From Maniola hyperantus (taxonomy: Eukaryota; Arthropoda; Insecta; Lepidoptera; Nymphalidae), in NCBI RefSeq assembly GCF_902806685.2, contig NC_048537.1, positions 13,662,720 through 13,726,719 on the forward strand: 64,000 nucleotides of DNA. Reading direction: 5' to 3'. A model generated the notes under the pieces. The model ran no database searches. It was not told where the DNA came from and worked only from the letters and a program-made list of their open reading frames with translations. Below, in pieces: positions 9,983 through 21,772 of this stretch. Within the stretch, counting starts at the first letter, position 1, and each line of letters opens with the position of its first letter. The translations under genes were made by a program, and so were the position numbers.

Positions 9983-11396
9983 CAAGATACCACATCCTCA
10001 GACGATTTATCTAGACGTGTGGAACAGAGAGTGGGCATAATTTCAGACCAATGCCAGTTATTGAGTGTCAAGTTTTCAAATTAAAACTCTACATTGGCAC
10101 TGACGTAAATCTGGTATTCGAGTTTTTAAGCTATAAAACTTAACGCCGGTGGTGCGTTAATCTGTCCTTTTTGTATGGAGTTGTCAAATTCGTGAAGACC
10201 TTCCATACAAAATGACAGATTTAAACTCCGTTGTTATGTTGCTCACTTGGAAACTTCGTCATAAGGTATGGAGTGTGGTAGGTACAGTCAGTGGTATATT
10301 ATTAAACATAATAATATGGTCTTACGGCCCAAATTAATGATCAATCTCATCTGTAATCTGTTGATAGGTTCTTTAGCAACATTGTTATTTGTCAGAAATT
10401 GCATGGACTTTTTTGTCAATTAACAATGTCTCTAAAGTCTAAGGCTGAGACCTATAGAGCACACTTTGACTTTGCTCAGACTAAAGATTGAGTTAAAACA
10501 ATACAGATTTATGTGAGAGATATAGGTGTCTAGTTTTAACTCTGTCTTAAGTCTAAGCTAAGTCAGAGTGCGCTCTATAGATCTCACTCTCAGTAACTTA
10601 TCAACAGATTACAGATAGATAGATATACTTTATTGATTTCGGTCGTTCAACAACCCATACAAATTGACAGATTTGTACCTACCTCAATGATTAGTTTGTG
10701 TAACTACATACACACAAGGGTCTTGTAATGACTGAACTATTAATTATGTGAAGTTCCCACTGTTAAAGTAATTCAGTAATGAGTATGTTAATTTTATGTA
10801 AGGCCATTTGTAACTTTGGCAATAAGTTAGCAAAGATACTTAGGTTTACACCTTTTCAGTATTGGGTTTAGTAACTGATTTTAAGGGTAGGGACAAATCT
10901 AGTGGAAATTAGGCGCTCGGAAATTCGCGAGCGGAATTTCGCTTTAACCACTACCTGTCTGCCACGTTGGTAAAAAAGTGCAGGTACACTAAGTAAAAAT
11001 TGATGTGGCCAACAATTTTACTTTGACTTATGAGTTATCAAAATGATCTAGGAAAAACTCGCGGAATTCCAGTAGATTTGACCCTAGCCTAAATAGCAAC
11101 AACTATTTTGTAAGTATACAATTAATTAATTAATCGTATTTACACAATGAAATTAGCGCTAGCTATGTTGAATTATTTTTCTTTACAATTTTTTGGTAAT
11201 AGTCTTAATGGGCAGTTAAAATACACTAGGTGTTTCGTAATTTAATTTAATTTTTTAAATATGTATATTTGAATTAATGGTTTGGTTTTATTAATGTCCT
11301 ACATTGACTTACTATACTTGAGATACCCTAGAAATACAATCAATCGCTAAGAAAAGCCAATCTAAGAACGTACAAGCAGCGTTCAACATTCATGGT
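9983..11396. other. 3' flank of the polyQ gene with nested palindromic repeats
   Basis: Probably begins with the 3' UTR. I see no unambiguous poly(A) site. It contains short inverted repeats at about 10148-10230 (CTGTCCTTTTTGTATGGA / TCCATACAAAATGACAG) and the nested MITE pair at 10355-10614. No further reading frame is convincing. Confidence 0.5.
10355..10614. repeat. MITE nested within another MITE
   Basis: Outer arms are TAATCTGTTGATAGGTTCTT and GTAACTTATCAACAGATTAC. An uninterrupted relative is at 17585-17702. Between the arms sits a second palindrome (10441-10590) of the family also seen at 5878-6085, with arms CTATAGAGCACACTTTGACT and AGTCAGAGTGCGCTCTATAG. Confidence 0.6.
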
Positions 11397-11925
11397 CCAA
11401 GATCCCAGTGCTGCCAGACCTTCCTTATTTTCTGAGAAACCAATTGTGTGGGATAGTACTTTTAATGTACGCATATTTGCTAGCTTGTACCTCGGGCCAA
11501 TTTAAAGACATCTGTTGCTACAGGCACGTAAAAACATTACTCACTTTTGTTAATGTCTTAGTATTTCCTGAGTATCATAATATCAAAATTACGATTCAGA
11601 CTACAAGTAAGATAAACTGTTATTTTTTTTGCGAGATTTAAAGCGTCTGGCGGAAATTACCGCGACAGGAAGTGTTTGGCAGTATTGAATATTAATTATT
11701 ATTAACAATATTCTGTAAAACATACATGAAAATCAGCTGTCAGACTTTAAGAAAAGTGAGTAATTTTTTTAAATAGGTACTTTTAGTAGCTGATACATAA
11801 AAATTGGCCCACGGCACAAGCAAGCGTATATGCGTACATTATAGTACACACTAGCACTACTATCCCACATATATATTTGTTTCTCATAAAATAAGGAAGG
11901 TCTGGCGGCAGTGGGATCTTGCTCT
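11397..11925. repeat. Foldback element with arms of about 120 bp
   Basis: GATCCCAGTGCTGCCAGACC at the left is matched by GGTCTGGCGGCAGTGGGATC at the right. The inner parts of the arms also pair (TGTGGGATAGTACTTTTAA / TATAGTACACACTAGC..TCCCACA; GTACCTCGGGCCAATTT / AAATTGGCCCACGGCAC). The 77-codon open frame across the left arm is not a credible gene. Confidence 0.7.
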
Positions 11926-12577
11926 ATCACTCTTTACATGCTATTTCGTTATGGTAAAGTCCAATTTTGAGTGTACTCAATATTGAGAGAAGTCTGTCTC
12001 ATTCATTACTGTATAATAGAGATACGACGCTCTAACAAGAACCACGGGCATAACACAACTGAACAAAAACATGTCACATAGTCGCGTGGAGATTGGTGTC
12101 TATTATAGTACACATCTTTTGAGCATTTCAGGGTTTAAAGTAAAGTAATTAGTAAGTCAATAATCTCAACTCAAAATTCTGCCTACTCAACTTTATTAAC
12201 TACTAAAGTGTGTGCTCTTGGATTGTGTTGTAGAAATATTATAAGATTATGGATGTATGGAGGATGGATGATGATAAGTGTTTGAAATCAATCATTATTT
12301 TTAATATTTTATTTATATTTTACGTAAATTGCTCATCACAAATATTCATTAAATTTTTATTTATTGGTGCTCCCCTGTAGAAGTTTTATAAAGTTTTAAG
12401 TACAGTTGTTTCAACTTGTTACATTGGTAACATCCAAACATGATGATGATGATGATGGAAGAGCCTTAAAATGTTCGTATACTCTTATTGGACTGTATAT
12501 TTTGTTATTACAAAATAATAGTTTTTGCATACCTAATTTTTAAGATGAACTTTTTTCTGCTGAATAACACTAAGGTA

Positions 12578-12738
12578 TAGTACGCTACAGGTTGAGATGG
12601 CAATCGGGATGGGGACGCCCCGCACACCCGCACAGCCCCCACACTAACCCGGTGTGGGATAGCGCGGGTGACGTGCAGATGTGCGAGGCGCCCCCCCGCC
12701 TGATACCCCGATTCCCATCTCGACCTGTCGCGTACTTA
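12578..12738. repeat. GC-rich palindromic MITE (family P)
   Basis: Arms TAGTACGCTACAGGTTGAGA and TCGACCTGTCGCGTACTTAT enclose a GC-rich core with CCCCGCACACCCGCACAG. It stands out strongly from its AT-rich surroundings. The 66-codon open frame here is a by-product. Confidence 0.75.
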
Positions 12739-12785
12739 TATAAAATGTTTCTGCCATTACGGTTCAGTAAATATTATTTGTTTTC

Positions 12786-12990
12786 TAAATAATATCTGTC
12801 CCGGCTGTACTCACGTGTTTAGTCGACGTTAAAACCGCGGCGCGTGCGCGAACGGACTCCCTTGAAAAAGGACCCCGGATGGGTTCGAAACTAGTCGTGC
12901 TAACGTTGACTAAACACGTGAGTACAGCCGGGACAAATATTATTTAGAATGGAAATCACTCACGGTAGTTTAAACGCTAAAATTATTTGT
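12786..12990. repeat. Long-TIR MITE, family M (fuller copy)
   Basis: Arms TCCCGGCTGTACTCACGTGT and ACACGTGAGTACAGCCGGGA flank a centre with CGCGGCGCGTGCGCGAACGG. The sequence after the right arm (GGAAATCACTCACGGTAGTT) is shared with the copy at 44893-45010, so the repeat unit extends past the palindrome. Confidence 0.7.
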
Positions 12991-13369
12991 TTTATTTGTT
13001 ACAAAAGAGTCTGCAAAACTATTTAAAACTTTGTTCTAAACTTTTGTGTGGGAGCACTTTATCAAAAAGCAGTGCCTTCGTATTATGATGTGGATTTGTG
13101 TAATTCATTCTCATGATGGGTGTTCGTCTCTGATAGTTTGTAGTGTGTACTGAATAGAATTCTCGAACTTTTGATTATTGCATTCAAACAAAATCATGTC
13201 TACATAATATATTTGTATTATAATACATATCAGCTTCATTGTAGATTGTGTGTGTTCATGTAAAGCTAGTTTCTACTGGCTAAATCGATTCCTGTTTCTG
13301 AATTTTTGCTTTCAAGTATGTTGCGAAACTTTATAACGCTTGCACAGTTTTAAGGGCATTGAACCTATT

Positions 13370-14005
13370 GTATACCTACAAGTCCGCCATTTTGAAAAAA
13401 AAACCAATGATATAACATGTGTCAATCGATATACTAAGTGATTACAAGCAAAAAGTGTTCAGTGATACAACGCTTGTAAGTGATAATATACTTTCTGAGA
13501 TATTTGAGTTTAAAATAAAAAAATAAAGCATTAAGTAAATAATGGCCCCAATTCTGAGCACAACCTAATTTTAGAGTATTCACATGCTCTTCTTACTAAT
13601 GTAATATGAAAAGGACAGACACAGTTTGACAGTTTTAAATTTTTAGATGGTAAAACCCGTGATAAAATCACGGGTCGCAGTCGCGAACCTACTGTTTAAA
13701 TTTGTATTGTGCACTAAAATTTAGAGTCTTTAAATGTGAAAAGTATGTTCCGTTCCTTTTTTAGCATTAGTAAAAAGAAAAGGATGCAGATACTCTAAAT
13801 TTAGTTTATAGAAAGACAAGGGAATCGGTGCCATTAATGCTTTATTTTCTACGGTTTTAAACTCTATATCGGAAAGTATACCACTTACGACATTTCATCA
13901 CTGAATGCTTTTTGATTATAATCACTTACTCCGTCGATTGACACATGTTCTATCACTGGCCGCCGACACGAGGTTTTCCAAAATGGCGGACTTGTAGATA
14001 TACCA
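13370..14005. mobile_element. Foldback element of about 635 bp
   Basis: Ends CTACAAGTCCGCCATTTTG and CAAAATGGCGGACTTGTAG. Long imperfect arms continue inward (AATCGATATACTAAGTGATT; TAAAGCATTAAGTAAATAATGG and its complement near 13840). The centre includes AAAATTTAGAGT motifs in both orientations, and part of it recurs at 63690-63850. No open frame. Confidence 0.7.
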
Positions 14006-14478
14006 GCTTCCTTACAAAAATGTTCAAACCCTTTTCTGATCTAAATTAATAGGTCTATCTCTTCATAACACTGCTGTAGGCTCTAGCCTCTAACAGGTGT
14101 TACAGTGCCTACAGTATTTTTGTAGCAAATGCGCATTTCCATTGATAATATTGTAATCATTTCTAAGATTCTAATTTGACAATTAATATAGATATAAAAA
14201 ACAAGGCAGTAATATAATTTTGACGGAAAAATAATAATCATGTAACTTGTGTTAATTAGGCAAAATGCAATAAATGGATCGTTGTGATTTAAATAGGAAT
14301 TCGGCGGTTAATTTTTCTAATCCCAGGGGAGCGCTAGGAGAATTACTTTGAAATCACAAATGCCACAGTTTGAATTAAATTATGCTGTGCACTATTCACA
14401 TATGCACGTCAGTCTTCACTTCTCTTTCTACCGACTTCGGGAGGGTTGTGAGGTTAGCAGTCTTTATTATTACCCTAC

Positions 14479-14690
14479 TAGCTGATGCCCGCGACTTCGT
14501 TCGCGTGGATTTAGGTTTTTAAAATCACGTGGGAACTTTGATTTTCCGGGATAAAACGTAGCCTATGTCACTCACATATACGCATGAAAAAAATCACGTC
14601 AATCCGGGGCACCGTTGCGACGTGATTGAAGGACAAACCAATAAACCAACAAACAAACACACTTTCGCATTTATAATAAGGGTACTGATA
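14479..14690 (+). mobile_element. Helitron-like non-autonomous element, family H1
   Basis: Starts CTAGCTGATGCCCGCGACTT, then CGTGGATTTAGGTTTTTAAA, then CGGGATAAAACGTAGCCTATG, and ends near ACACTTTCGCATTTATAATA. This matches my recollection of the Lep1-like elements of Lepidoptera, ending in CTAG. Non-coding. Confidence 0.65.
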
Positions 14691-14887
14691 ATCATAAATA
14701 AATAGTTTGCAAAGCGTAGCTCATTCAATTAACACTTATTTAACCGACTTCATTTTAAAAGTCGAGTGCGCAAAAAAGTACCTGTTGATCTAAAAATAAT
14801 AGAGCATTGTTGTCTCTGTTTATCTAAAGAAAATTTGACAGAGTGGGAATAGGGCGAGCCAATTCGCTCCGTTTGGTTTAAATCCAC

Positions 14888-15063
14888 CATTATATAAGTA
14901 CCGCAAATTGCTAATGCGCGTGGCCGCCATTTTAGTGACGTCAGCACTAGACTGAAGTTTCGAGCTGATGGTATATTTTTATTTCAGCTGACGTCAAAAT
15001 GACGTCGTTTCGATGTTAATGAGACATGGTTCCAGCGCAATAGCAATTTGCGGGACCTATATC
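14888..15063. repeat. Palindromic MITE with CRE-like motifs
   Basis: Arms CCGCAAATTGCTAATGCGCG and GCGCAATAGCAATTTGCGG. The interior has TGACGTCAGC and its inverse GCTGACGTCA. An inverted relative lies at 49955-50105. Confidence 0.65.
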
Positions 15064-15616
15064 ACATCCAAGAAGTTTGGCGATATTTTCTCTAAAAACA
15101 TCCTATTATGTGCAGCGCTTTCTACGAATTTTGGGCGTCTTTATTATTTAACTGTACCATAAAGTAACGAGTTAGTTTTTAGATACATGCTCTGATTATT
15201 CTGTGTATTATAGTCAAAAACGAGATGAAACAAAAAACAAAACAAATTGGGCATTTTCAAAGGACTTATTTTCATACTGTAGAAATATTTTATACGAAAA
15301 ATTTATAGCCTTCAAAGATTATGGAAATCTCAACTGTATTTTGCGTTTAAGGTTCTGAATAATTTTAGTAATCTAAGTGTGTAATCGATATAAATATTAT
15401 AGAAAGTACAGAATCGTGCCTAGAACGTATGCTTACCATGTGTGTTAATAGTGCAATATGTCAGGAGAGCATTGAATGTTTTTACATAATATTCAGTATC
15501 TAGTTCGCATCTTGTTAATTTGTTTAACAATAAATAAACTATTCCGTAGGAAAAAGACAGATGCAGCGTGTCCCGAACAAAACGTGCATTTTAATTTTTA
15601 AACAATTAATATTTTG
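15064..15616. other. No gene recognised
   Basis: AT-rich sequence without a credible reading frame or recognised repeat. Confidence 0.5.
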
Positions 15617-15797
15617 TCCAGCACGCGGTCGAAAGTAATGTACATCCTTTAGATTACATTTCGGCTTTGTAGAGCGTTGTCCCTGTCACTCATACCTATA
15701 TGACGTTTTGTCGGTCTCAACGACAGAGACGGCGCTCTACAAATTTGCTATCTCCTTTTAAAGGTCTATGTACATTACTTTCGGCCGCGTACTGTAG
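15617..15797. repeat. Palindromic MITE
   Basis: Arms CGGTCGAAAGTAATGTACAT and ATGTACATTACTTTCGGCCG, with inner arms TTTGTAGAGCGTTGTC and GGCGCTCTACAAATT. A fragment of one end (TACTTTCTGCCGCGTACTGT) is at about 59070-59092. Confidence 0.65.
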
Positions 15798-16419
15798 ATG
15801 GATAGTTTGTTCACGGAGACTAGCTAATACAGCGCGCTAATATAGGGTAATTTTACCCTTTTTTGAAAAGTATCTTAATTTGATCCTAAAGTAATAAACT
15901 ACCAAAAAAATTTTATCGATCGATAAGTGCAACAAATATACATATAAATTTTGCATTTCAAGTTTGGCCGCGAAAACGCTAGCCGCCATCTTTTTAGGTT
16001 CACTTGCTGTCATGACGTCACATTGGTACTAAGAACGATGTTTTCTTATTGAAATACATTACAATATCAAATAGTGAGTAGTGACTATTGATGTAGGACG
16101 TAATTCTCTATCCCTTAATTTGTTTTGTAGAGTCACAACTCTACCAATAGTTCTGTTTAACCAAACTGTGAACACGTTTACTGCTCTCTTGGCCCGTCTG
16201 AAAGGTTCGAGGCAAGATCTATGGCCCGCTCTTCACTCCATGTAAGGCGCGAAACAAGTAACAACCATCCACACTTGTTTACGATTCTCACATGAGTAAA
16301 GAGTGGGCATGAGATATTTGAATTAAAAAATATATATACTTGCGTATGGATTAAAAAATAAATGTCATTTTTTAGGCAAATTATTAGGCTATTTTTATTT
16401 ACCTACTATGAAGTACATC
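15798..16419. other. No gene recognised
   Basis: AT-rich DNA. I see no exon or clear repeat. Confidence 0.45.
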
Positions 16420-16644
16420 TAAATATTATATAAAAGGAAAAGGTGACTGACTGACTGACTGACTGACTGATCTATCAACGCACAGCTCAAACTACTGGAC
16501 GGATCGGGCTGAAATTTGGCATGCAGATAGCTATTATGACGTAGGTATGGCTAAGAATTCTTGAAAATTCAGCCCCTAAGGGGGTGAAATAGGGGTTTGA
16601 AATTTATATAGTCCACGCGGACGAAGTCGCGAGCATAAGCTAGT
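16420..16644 (-). mobile_element. Helitron-like family H2 copy
   Basis: TATATAAAAGGAAAAGGTGA, a (CTGA)n run, the CCCCTAAGGGGGTGAAATAG block, and the end CGCGAGCATAAGCTAGTTT. Confidence 0.7.
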
Positions 16645-17584
16645 TTAAAATATAAATCATAGTTGTAAATTGTTTTTTTACAAAATTAATTGAACAAGTG
16701 ACTAGTATGATTATTTTGTAGAACGTTTCTAAACATTTTTTTAAATAAATTAAATTAACTTAGAATAAGCAATTATGTATGTTATCTTTTAATAACCCTT
16801 TGAAGTTGAACTCTCCAAATCAAAGTTATATTTTTATAATAATGATTAAAAATGTATATCTCAGACTTGCTTCGGATTGTAGTGATTGCTCTTAGGATGA
16901 TGTTTGGCATCTAAGTTCCAAAATTTTTTAACGTAGGAAGACATGATGTGATAGAAAATAAACCTTTTTTACGCTATACATGCATTTTTATCCTTCCCCT
17001 AGCAATCTTTGTGGCATTTTTGAGGGTGCGTTTCCATTAAAGCGGAGACATGCATTATTGAGAAACGATGATAGCATACAAACATTACACTACTTTGTTG
17101 GGCAGTCATGTAAAAATAAGAATGGGCAGTAATCAGCAATTCTCAGGTATCACGTCATCTAACAATAACCTAACCTAAAAATAAATGATCTATTCGTCAA
17201 CACGTCTCCGCTCTTCTTCAATAGAAGCGCATCCTCAACCATAGGTCTCTAGTTTCTGCGACATACTTTGTGTGTGCGTGCACCTAGGTTCACACTCGGA
17301 TCAATGTGATAAGGTGAAAATGTTACAGAATTTGACTCTTTTTAAAACAATCTTCAGTAAATCATTAAACGGGATGATTGTAAATGGTTTAGATCAAGCA
17401 AAGGTCCTGACTCCTGATCTGATTTCTGGATTGGCTCCCACGCCTTCCTCAATGCGGTGCGGAGTTACAGCCGGAGATTGCCCGTCGGGTCGACAGACGA
17501 CCGATAGTGTTGGGGGTGTGCGTTCGTCGCACTCGCGAATTAACTCAAATCATTCTTGCTGTTTCTCTAACGGCCGAAATGAAT
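16645..17584. other. No supported gene; moderately GC-rich stretch near 17400-17550
   Basis: An open frame of 130 codons (17272-17664) crosses this stretch but runs into a repeat arm and has no recognisable domain or splice boundaries. GC content is raised at about 17440-17540. It could be upstream regulatory DNA of the candidate first exon at 18153. That is inference only. Confidence 0.35.
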
Positions 17585-17702
17585 CTATCCATAACTTGTC
17601 AATAAGTTACTTAGCTACACCGTTAATTGTCAAGAAAGACCATACAATTTTTGACAAAATATAACAAAGTTGCTAAGTAACCTATCGACAGATTACAGAT
17701 AG
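17585..17702. repeat. Short palindromic MITE
   Basis: ACTTGTCAATAAGTTACTTAG at the left and CTAAGTAACCTATCGACAG at the right, with inner arms AATTGTCAAGAAAGACC and GACAAAATATAAC. Related to the outer arms at 10355-10614. Confidence 0.5.
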
Positions 17703-17967
17703 GATTAATTTTTTTAAATTCGACCGTTAACAAGGAATAAAAGAAAGTAGATGGTCTTCGTGAGCTTGAGCGCCGCGTGCCGTGTTGAGTGCCGCGTGTC
17801 TATTTGTCATTTAATAATAACTTTTTTTATGTATACGCCCTTTCGTATCTATATAATATTTTATTATATACCCTTCAAGTATGTCGTGGAGCTAAAAAAT
17901 AGGTACATTCGCTCAAAAGTAGAAGAAAAATATGTTGATATTAGAACTGTTTACAGTGCTGGCAGGG

Positions 17968-18053
17968 GTTTCATTTACCGTCTATCTTTTCTTTTAGTCT
18001 GCGTGATTAAATTCTCCGCGTCAATTTGTGAACAAAAGTCATTGTTTCGTCCC
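17968..18053 (+). repeat. First copy of an 85-bp local direct duplication
   Basis: TTTACCGTCTATCTTTTCTT through CAATTTGTGAACAAAAGTCATTG and CCCCAAT. Repeated with few changes at 18608-18693. Confidence 0.7.
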
Positions 18054-18079
18054 CAATCGGCCAGTTAGACGATGGCTAC

Positions 18080-18198
18080 TTGGCTCGGTGGGCGCGCGCG
18101 GTATCATCTTCATTTCTGACGTCACATCACCGGTTGACCTCGCACGGACGCTATGAAGTTTTGGAAGTGCAGAAGTAGACGCGAGCGGCGCAATGACA
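18080..18198 (+). CDS. Candidate alternative first exon A of the DBS-like GEF (coding part from 18153)
   Basis: GC-rich DNA (GGTGGGCGCGCGCGGT near 18088) with a CRE-like TGACGTCAC precedes ATG at 18153. Fifteen codons (MKFWKCRSRRERRND) plus one base end at A|GTAAGT (18198/18199). The single leftover base is exactly what exon 47250 needs (A+AA, Lys). DBS/MCF2L genes in other animals use several short alternative first exons, often basic or Cys-containing. The link across 29 kb is inference. Confidence 0.35.
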
Positions 18199-18607
18199 GT
18201 AAGTTTTCTATAGGTTGAAATCTACACCTACTGTGTTATTTTCAGTTAGCAAAATGACGAATAGCTATTACACAAATTCAAAATAGTGAAGTGCTGTAAG
18301 CTGTTACGCTTTTTCAGTAGGTATGTCATGGACCTAAAAAAAATAGCTAGGTGGATTCGCCCTACAGTAAGTTTTCGAAAATCTGTAAATAGGTGTAACC
18401 TTTCAGCTTGACGCTACGATATTTGCCTGCTCGTTTTCGTTTTCTCTCTCTCCGGTCGTTCCTTCATTGCTGAAGATCGTGGTCCTGGCAACCTGCCCTC
18501 GAATGGATTATCTGTTTCCATCGGCTTCTGTCGGTGGCCATTTCGCAATGTGATAAAATCCTCACCTGCTGGACTCCTTTAACTGGTCGGACCACCTCGT
18601 CGTTTTC

Positions 18608-18693
18608 GTTTACCGTCTATCTTTTCTTGTAGTCTACGTGATTAAATTCTTCGCGTCAATTTGTAAACAGAAGTCATTGTTTTGTCCCCAATA
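18608..18693 (+). repeat. Second copy of the 85-bp local direct duplication
   Basis: TTTACCGTCTATCTTTTCTT through GTCATTG and CCCCAAT, about 640 bp downstream of the first copy and in the same orientation. Candidate exon A lies between them. Confidence 0.7.
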
Positions 18694-18760
18694 AAGCCAT
18701 TATTCGAGGGGATATAATATTATCGTCTTTATAAAAAAAAATAAGTAAACTGTAGTAGGT

Positions 18761-18890
18761 AGGTACGCGATATGTTGAAATGGCAATTGGGGAGGGAACG
18801 CCCCGCGCAACTGCACAGCCCCCACGCTAACCCGGTGGCGTCCAGCCGCCATATAACCCGATTGCCATCTCAACCTGTCGCGGACTATAA
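18761..18890. repeat. GC-rich palindromic MITE (family P)
   Basis: Arms TTGAAATGGCAATTGGGGAG and ATTGCCATCTCAACCTGTCG around CCCCGCGCAACTGCACAGCC. Somewhat shortened on the right of the centre. Confidence 0.7.
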
Positions 18891-18904
18891 ATGTCTACTA
18901 TCGA

Positions 18905-19205
18905 AACGTAAGCGCTATGGTCTTATTAGTGGGAGGTCCCGGGTTCGATTCCCGGCAGGGCTTTGGAATTTTATAATTTCTAAATCTCTGGTCTGGTCTA
19001 GTGGAAGGCTTCGGCCATGGCTAGTTACCACCCTACTGGCAAAGCCGTGCCGCCAAGTGATTTAGCTTTCCGGTACGATGCCGTTTAGAAACCAAAGGGC
19101 GTAAATAAAAACTGCCATACCCTTTCCAGGTTAGCCCGCTTCTATCTTAGACTGCATCATCACTTACCTCCAGGTGAGATTGTAGTCAAGGGCTAACTTA
19201 TGTAT
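18905..19205 (+). mobile_element. tRNA-derived SINE, family S2 (near full length)
   Basis: The head has pol III-like boxes: a degenerate A box around AAGCGCTATGGTCTTA and a good B box GGTTCGATTCC. The body is GGCTTCGGCCATGGCTAGTT, and the tail is GTTAGCCCGCTTCTATCTTA then GATTGTAGTCAAGGGCTAAC. The head does not fold into a proper acceptor stem, so it is not a functional tRNA gene. Minus-strand relatives: 34757-34925, 46912-47195, 57385-57605, 60568-60760. Confidence 0.72.
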
Positions 19206-20726
19206 CTGAATTTTAAAAACCTACCTAGTTGTAAAGAAGCAGTGGTAAATGCTCCCCACATGCTCAGATACCACAGCTCATTGTGGCTGTGTCCGCTAAA
19301 TGAGCGAGCAAACTATTATGATTAAAGAATAAAATGCCGTGCAGTGTGTTATTAAAACCCATTGTCTTGTCTCTAACAAACATAAAAGCGCTAGCCGCTG
19401 GTTAAAAGTGTACCTAGTACCCACAGTAAAATGATATTGCTAAGCTGATTATTAAGATATCGCAGACCAAGGGATTCATAGACAGAGCCAACAAGGTTTC
19501 CTAAAAGCGAAGCCAGTTTGTTTACGCGTCACTTACGAGTCACGACTCTTGTGGTTGGTTATTGTTTAGGTTGAACGTGGGTTGAACAAAACAAGTATTT
19601 TTATTGGACACAAAAATACAAACAAACACCCTACACCTACCCATACTACAAATACGAAAGTGTGTTTGTTTGTCCTCCACTCACACTGCATGGACATGTT
19701 TTTTTGCATATAGATGTAGCTGTGGATACCGGGAGAGAGAGGGATGGGTTGCTTTTATCCCTAGAGATCAAATAATTTCCACGAAATTTTTAAAATACTA
19801 AACCCACGCGAATAAAATTGTGTGCACCAGGTAGGTAGTAAATACCTACTAAAAATAAAAATAAATCGTAGTTAGGCCCTTGCACACGACGACCAGTCCC
19901 CGCGAGGTTCTGACTCTACTTGTAATTTGTTCCTGACCGGGTGTCCGGTCTATTTCTTTTCACTTAGAGATATATGAACCTTTAGCACAATATAATATGT
20001 ATAATAATTCGCATTATATTGCACTCTTCCGATATTGTGTCCAATTTGTGTTTATGAAAATTGACAAAACGCACTGTAAATAGGTACTTAGTCGTAAGTG
20101 GGATTTTATTACTGCAAGGCCAGCCTTGTTCCATTGTTTGTCATAAAGGGTTGGCAGGGGCAATGATCTTTCTATTAATATTAATAACATTGTTTTAAAT
20201 TTAATCAATGAGGAACTTTCCAGGGTGTGTTCCTTATATGTAGTACCTAGTTATAAGCTTCATAGATAGCTTTTCATACCCCTCCATGAAAAGTCGTAGA
20301 TTTTTTCCTTACTTTTGTGCTAGTCTGTTTAATGAAAAGTGACTGATTTTTTAGCATTTTTAGAAACCTGAAACACTGCGGTCTTCTGGTGATGGATATT
20401 TGGCTGTCGAAATCGATTAATTTAAATATGTATAAGATGCGCTCCATCTTAGGCTGTATTATTTGCCACGGTCTGATTGCAGCCAAACGCTGGTCTATAA
20501 AAAAAACTTATCGTTAGTTAACTTAGGTCGGATTTCTGATACTATGGTCTTGAGTAATATTTTGAGAAACTATCGACAAGATGATTGTCACTAATTGTCC
20601 CGAAGCCGTCAACAATGATTCGTTAGACCATGAATTAGATTCGAGGTCGACACAAATTTTATTGTTATTTGACTAAGTTTGGTTAGTACTTAGTACCTAC
20701 CTATCTATTGTCTCAAATACCTCTAC
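19206..20726. other. No gene recognised; one degenerate H1 fragment
   Basis: A decayed H1 Helitron-like piece (minus) is at about 19638-19815, with CGAAAGTGTGTTTGTTTGTC at its start and AACCCACGCGAATAAAATTG at its end. The remainder has no recognised feature. Confidence 0.5.
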
Positions 20727-20873
20727 TCTAGTACGTGACTGGTCGAGATGCCAATCGGGGTGTGAGGCGGGGGGATTCCCCGCACGTCACCCGCACCGGG
20801 ATAGCGCGAGGGCTGTGCGGGTGTGCGGGGCGTTCCCTCCCCGATTGCAATCTGAACCTGTCGCGTACTATAG
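20727..20873. repeat. GC-rich palindromic MITE (family P)
   Basis: Arms AGTACGTGACTGGTCGAGAT and ATCTGAACCTGTCGCGTACT, with a core of CCCCGCACGTCACCCGCACC and GGGCTGTGCGGGTGTGCGGG. All open frames crossing it are by-products of high GC. Confidence 0.75.
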
Positions 20874-20975
20874 AGTGGTGTGAAGACGACATAATGGTCA
20901 TGAAAATTGAAGAATACACGGAATAGATACTTACATGAGTTACACCTCCGCAGCTTTGTTGACCTTGGCACGATT

Positions 20976-21464
20976 GAAAAACCCGCCAAGTGCGAGTGAG
21001 GCTTGCGCAACGAGGGTTCCGTACTACAGTCGTATTTTTTCGACATTTTGCACGATAATTCAAAACCTATGATGCATAAAAATAAATAAAAATCTGTTTT
21101 AGTATATACAGTTGAAGCCCTTTCATATGATACCGCACTTGATATAGTTATCTTACTTCGAGAATTGAAAATTTAATTTTTAGTTTATGACCACAATTTT
21201 TTTTTGTGTGATGTAACCACAAATTCACGGTTTTCAGATTTTTCCCCTTATTTCTGCTATAAGACCTGCCAAATTTCATGATTCTAGGTCAACGGGAAGT
21301 ACCCTGTAAGTTTCTTGACAGACAGACAGACAACAAAGTGTTTCTATAGAGGTTCCGTTTTTCCTTTTGAGGTCATCATCATCATCATCATCATCACCAA
21401 AAGACGTCCACTGCTGGACATAGGTCTCTTGTAGGGTACCTTTTGTGGTACGGAACCCTAAAAA
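20976..21464 (-). repeat. Family G element with an inserted LINE-type tail
   Basis: The element reads CGCCAAGTGCGAGTGAGGCT to TACGGAACCCTAAAAAGT. It is interrupted at about 21373-21440 by (CATCAT)n followed by AAGACGTCCACTGCTGGACA, a sequence I recognise as the 3' end of a common lepidopteran non-LTR retrotransposon. The flanking G sequence resumes with ACCTTTTGTGGTACGGAACC. Confidence 0.65.
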
Positions 21465-21639
21465 GTAGTATGAGCCATGTCTAATGTCTATAGGCATGTC
21501 CAACGATGTACACGATTACCTTCAAGCATGATAGCTAAGAAAGAGCACACTGAAAATGACTTTCACAAGGGAGTATGTAAAATAGAAATCATTGTTTTTT
21601 TTAAGAATATTAGCCAAGTACATCATGATAACTAATATT

Positions 21640-21772
21640 CTCCTCTCCCCTCCAACTAAGCGTCAAGCTTAGGCTAGGAGTAGATACGACAATACTGCAA
21701 TAGGTGAGGTTTGAACCGGCGACCTTTGCGATTTCAGTCCGCTCCTTTAACCATTGAGCTATGCAGCTCATT
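21640..21772 (-). mobile_element. tRNA-derived SINE, family S3
   Basis: On the minus strand TGAGCTGCATAGCTCAATGG (A-box region) and GGTTCAAACC (B box) are followed by GTCGTATCTACTCCTAGCCT and AAGCTTGACGCTTAGTTGG. A plus-strand relative is at 51235-51415. Confidence 0.65.

Noticed and set aside
17272..17664. 130-codon plus-strand frame
   Set aside because: It runs from unique DNA into a MITE arm, has no domain, no splice context and no recognisable protein character.
20723..21063. Two overlapping minus-strand frames of about 110 codons
   Set aside because: They cross the GC-rich palindrome and a family G element; the openness comes from base composition and repeats.
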